The position numbers were made by a program, and so were the translations under genes. Positions 31,905-33,042 of a DNA stretch of 33,042 nt are shown piece after piece. How positions within the stretch are numbered: position 1 is the first letter of the stretch; each line of letters begins with the position of its first letter. Source of the DNA: Phytophthora quininea (lineage: Eukaryota; Oomycota; Peronosporomycetes; Peronosporales; Peronosporaceae); NCBI GenBank assembly GCA_011947345.1, contig JAAVTG010000836.1:1-33042 (forward strand), read 5' to 3'. The notes beneath the pieces are model-generated. The model worked only from the letters and a program-made list of their open reading frames with translations, did no database searches and was not told the origin of the DNA.

Positions 31905-33042
31905 GTGGTGCATGTGCTTATTCACTTTATCTATCATGAGTGCGTTCCAGGGTCAATACCTCACGTGGCGGAGCTGGTTAACTTGTACGTGGGTGAATTT
32001 CTTAGCCAACAGACTTTTACTGCTGCGTGTGGGCAAGGTGCTCCAGGCTCCAGTCTCGAAGCGGCTTTGAAGTGGTCGGCACCAAACTGGAAGGAGGAGA
32101 TCGAACCTGCTGCAGAAGGAGGCCATCTGAGTGTTTTCCACTGGATGGCAATCCCGAGTAGACAGCGGTGGGCCGTGGATGCAAGATTTCAACTCGGCAG
32201 TAATCAAGGCTGCAGAGTGTGGACATTTGCTCATTCTCTGGTGGTTGCATCAAACCGCAGTGTTTTTTTACTAGTACGATGGACCGAGCTGCGCAGGCTG
32301 GTTACTTGAAATTGTCATGTGGCTGCATGAGAATCGACCACCTATTTGCTCCATCGAGGCCATGACTTTCTCTGCAGAAGGAGGGGACTTGGAAGTTGTA
32401 CGATGGCTTCATCAACGTGTACAGGGGTCGTCCGTGAGCTCTGCCATATTCGCGGCGGCTGCTCATGGTCACCTGAAAGTTCTCGAGTGGCTGTACAAAA
32501 GCGAGGTGACTCGGATGCGCTTAACGGGATGGATCTAGCTGCGGAGAGCGGCCACTCTGACGTCGTCCAATGGCACTTTGCTCACGGTGTCGAGTGCTCT
32601 TCGTTCGGTGTGGCCATGGCTGCCAGAAGCGGTCGTTTGGACCTGATGCAATGGCTGTATCAACACTATAAGCACAACTTTTCCTCGAATGTCATGGTAG
32701 AAGCTGCTGCTCGAGGCCATCTCGAGTTGGTTAGGTGGTTGATCGAGCATTGCTCTATTGGATGCACGACCTGGGCGACGAATAGAGTGACAATGTATGG
32801 CAACCTCGACATGGTTCAGTGGCTCCACGCCAACACAAGTGCAGGTTGCACTTGCTTGCCACTGCAGGTTATAATCACCTTCGGGTTGTTCAGTGGCTTC
32901 AAGAATATCAATCTGAAGGTTGCACAACAGAACCATGGATCGAGCTGTGGAGCATGGCCATCTGGATCTGATAAAATATCTGTACAGCCACCGCGACGAA
33001 GGGTGTAGCGGTGATGCAATACGGTACACAGCTTGAAATGGG
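31905..33042 (+). pseudogene. Ankyrin-like repeat gene, interrupted, running off the window
   Basis: The reading starts without an ATG in an N-terminal module (HVAELVNLYVGEFLSQQ, AACGQGAPGSSLEAALKW, APNWKEEIEPAAEGGHL) shared with the loci at 3900 (-) and 18085 (+). Repeats follow: CGHLLILWWLH (32218), EIVMWLHENRPP (32310), AEGGDLEVVRWLHQ (32378), AHGHLKVLEWLY (32464), ESGHSDVVQWHF (32548), RSGRLDLMQWLYQH (32628), ARGHLELVRWLIEH (32709), YGNLDMVQWLHAN (32798). Frame changes lie near 32170, 32275, 32510 and 32855, with a TAG near 32274. The repeat part at 32317-32850 is largely intact. It could be a functional gene spoiled by base-call errors, or a pseudogene. Confidence 0.7.

Overview
The window reads as a nuclear contig of a plant-pathogenic oomycete, most likely Phytophthora or a close relative. 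The evidence is a single-chain fungal-type fatty acid synthase (FAS), many ankyrin-like proteins with the G-H-L-E-V-V-x-W-L unit expanded in Phytophthora, a candidate RXLR secreted effector, an oomycete-type multi-pass membrane protein, short GT-AG introns and dense transposon debris. No tRNA, rRNA or CRISPR array was seen.

Layout. 1-2996 (+) is a partial second FAS copy, running from the end of the ketoreductase through the ketosynthase into a decayed tail. Its first 2687 bases are a near-perfect inverted copy of 4734-7425. 3340-4095 (-) holds ankyrin remnants. 4180-16345 (-) is the main FAS gene, about 4050 codons, in the order acyltransferase, enoyl reductase, dehydratase, malonyl/palmitoyl transferase, two tandem acyl carrier domains, ketoreductase, ketosynthase, phosphopantetheinyl transferase. 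16400-17480 has no gene I can name. 17484-17696 (-) is the tail of a family 3 glycoside hydrolase. 18050-19980 is a field of broken ankyrin pieces on both strands. 20580-20963 (+) is an ISG12/IFI6-like hydrophobic protein. 21527-23953 holds two paralogous ankyrin genes with a candidate RXLR effector gene between them. 24255-25670 is a broken multi-pass membrane protein gene with a recognisable last intron. 25783-30089 is a transposon nest: a PIF/Harbinger transposase, a probable opposite-strand accessory ORF, a 1.16 kb foldback element inserted next to it, and short inverted repeats at several scales. 31162-31785 (+) is a secreted Ser/Thr-rich wall or mucin-like protein. 31905 to the window end is another interrupted ankyrin gene.

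Main caution. Nearly every reading-frame break in otherwise well conserved genes can be mended by one extra base in a short homopolymer. The two near-identical FAS arms break at different places. Many apparent pseudogenes may therefore be uncorrected single-base deletions in the assembly. Exceptions that look like real decay include nonsense codons in the ankyrin pieces and in the membrane protein gene, and the missing phosphopantetheinyl transferase of the second FAS copy.

How the genes fit together. Only the FAS locus forms a biochemical unit: one polypeptide would hold all cytosolic palmitate/stearate synthesis activities and the transferase that activates its own carrier domains. The rest is typical gene-sparse, repeat-rich oomycete sequence with lineage-specific families (ankyrin, effector, membrane protein) among mobile elements.
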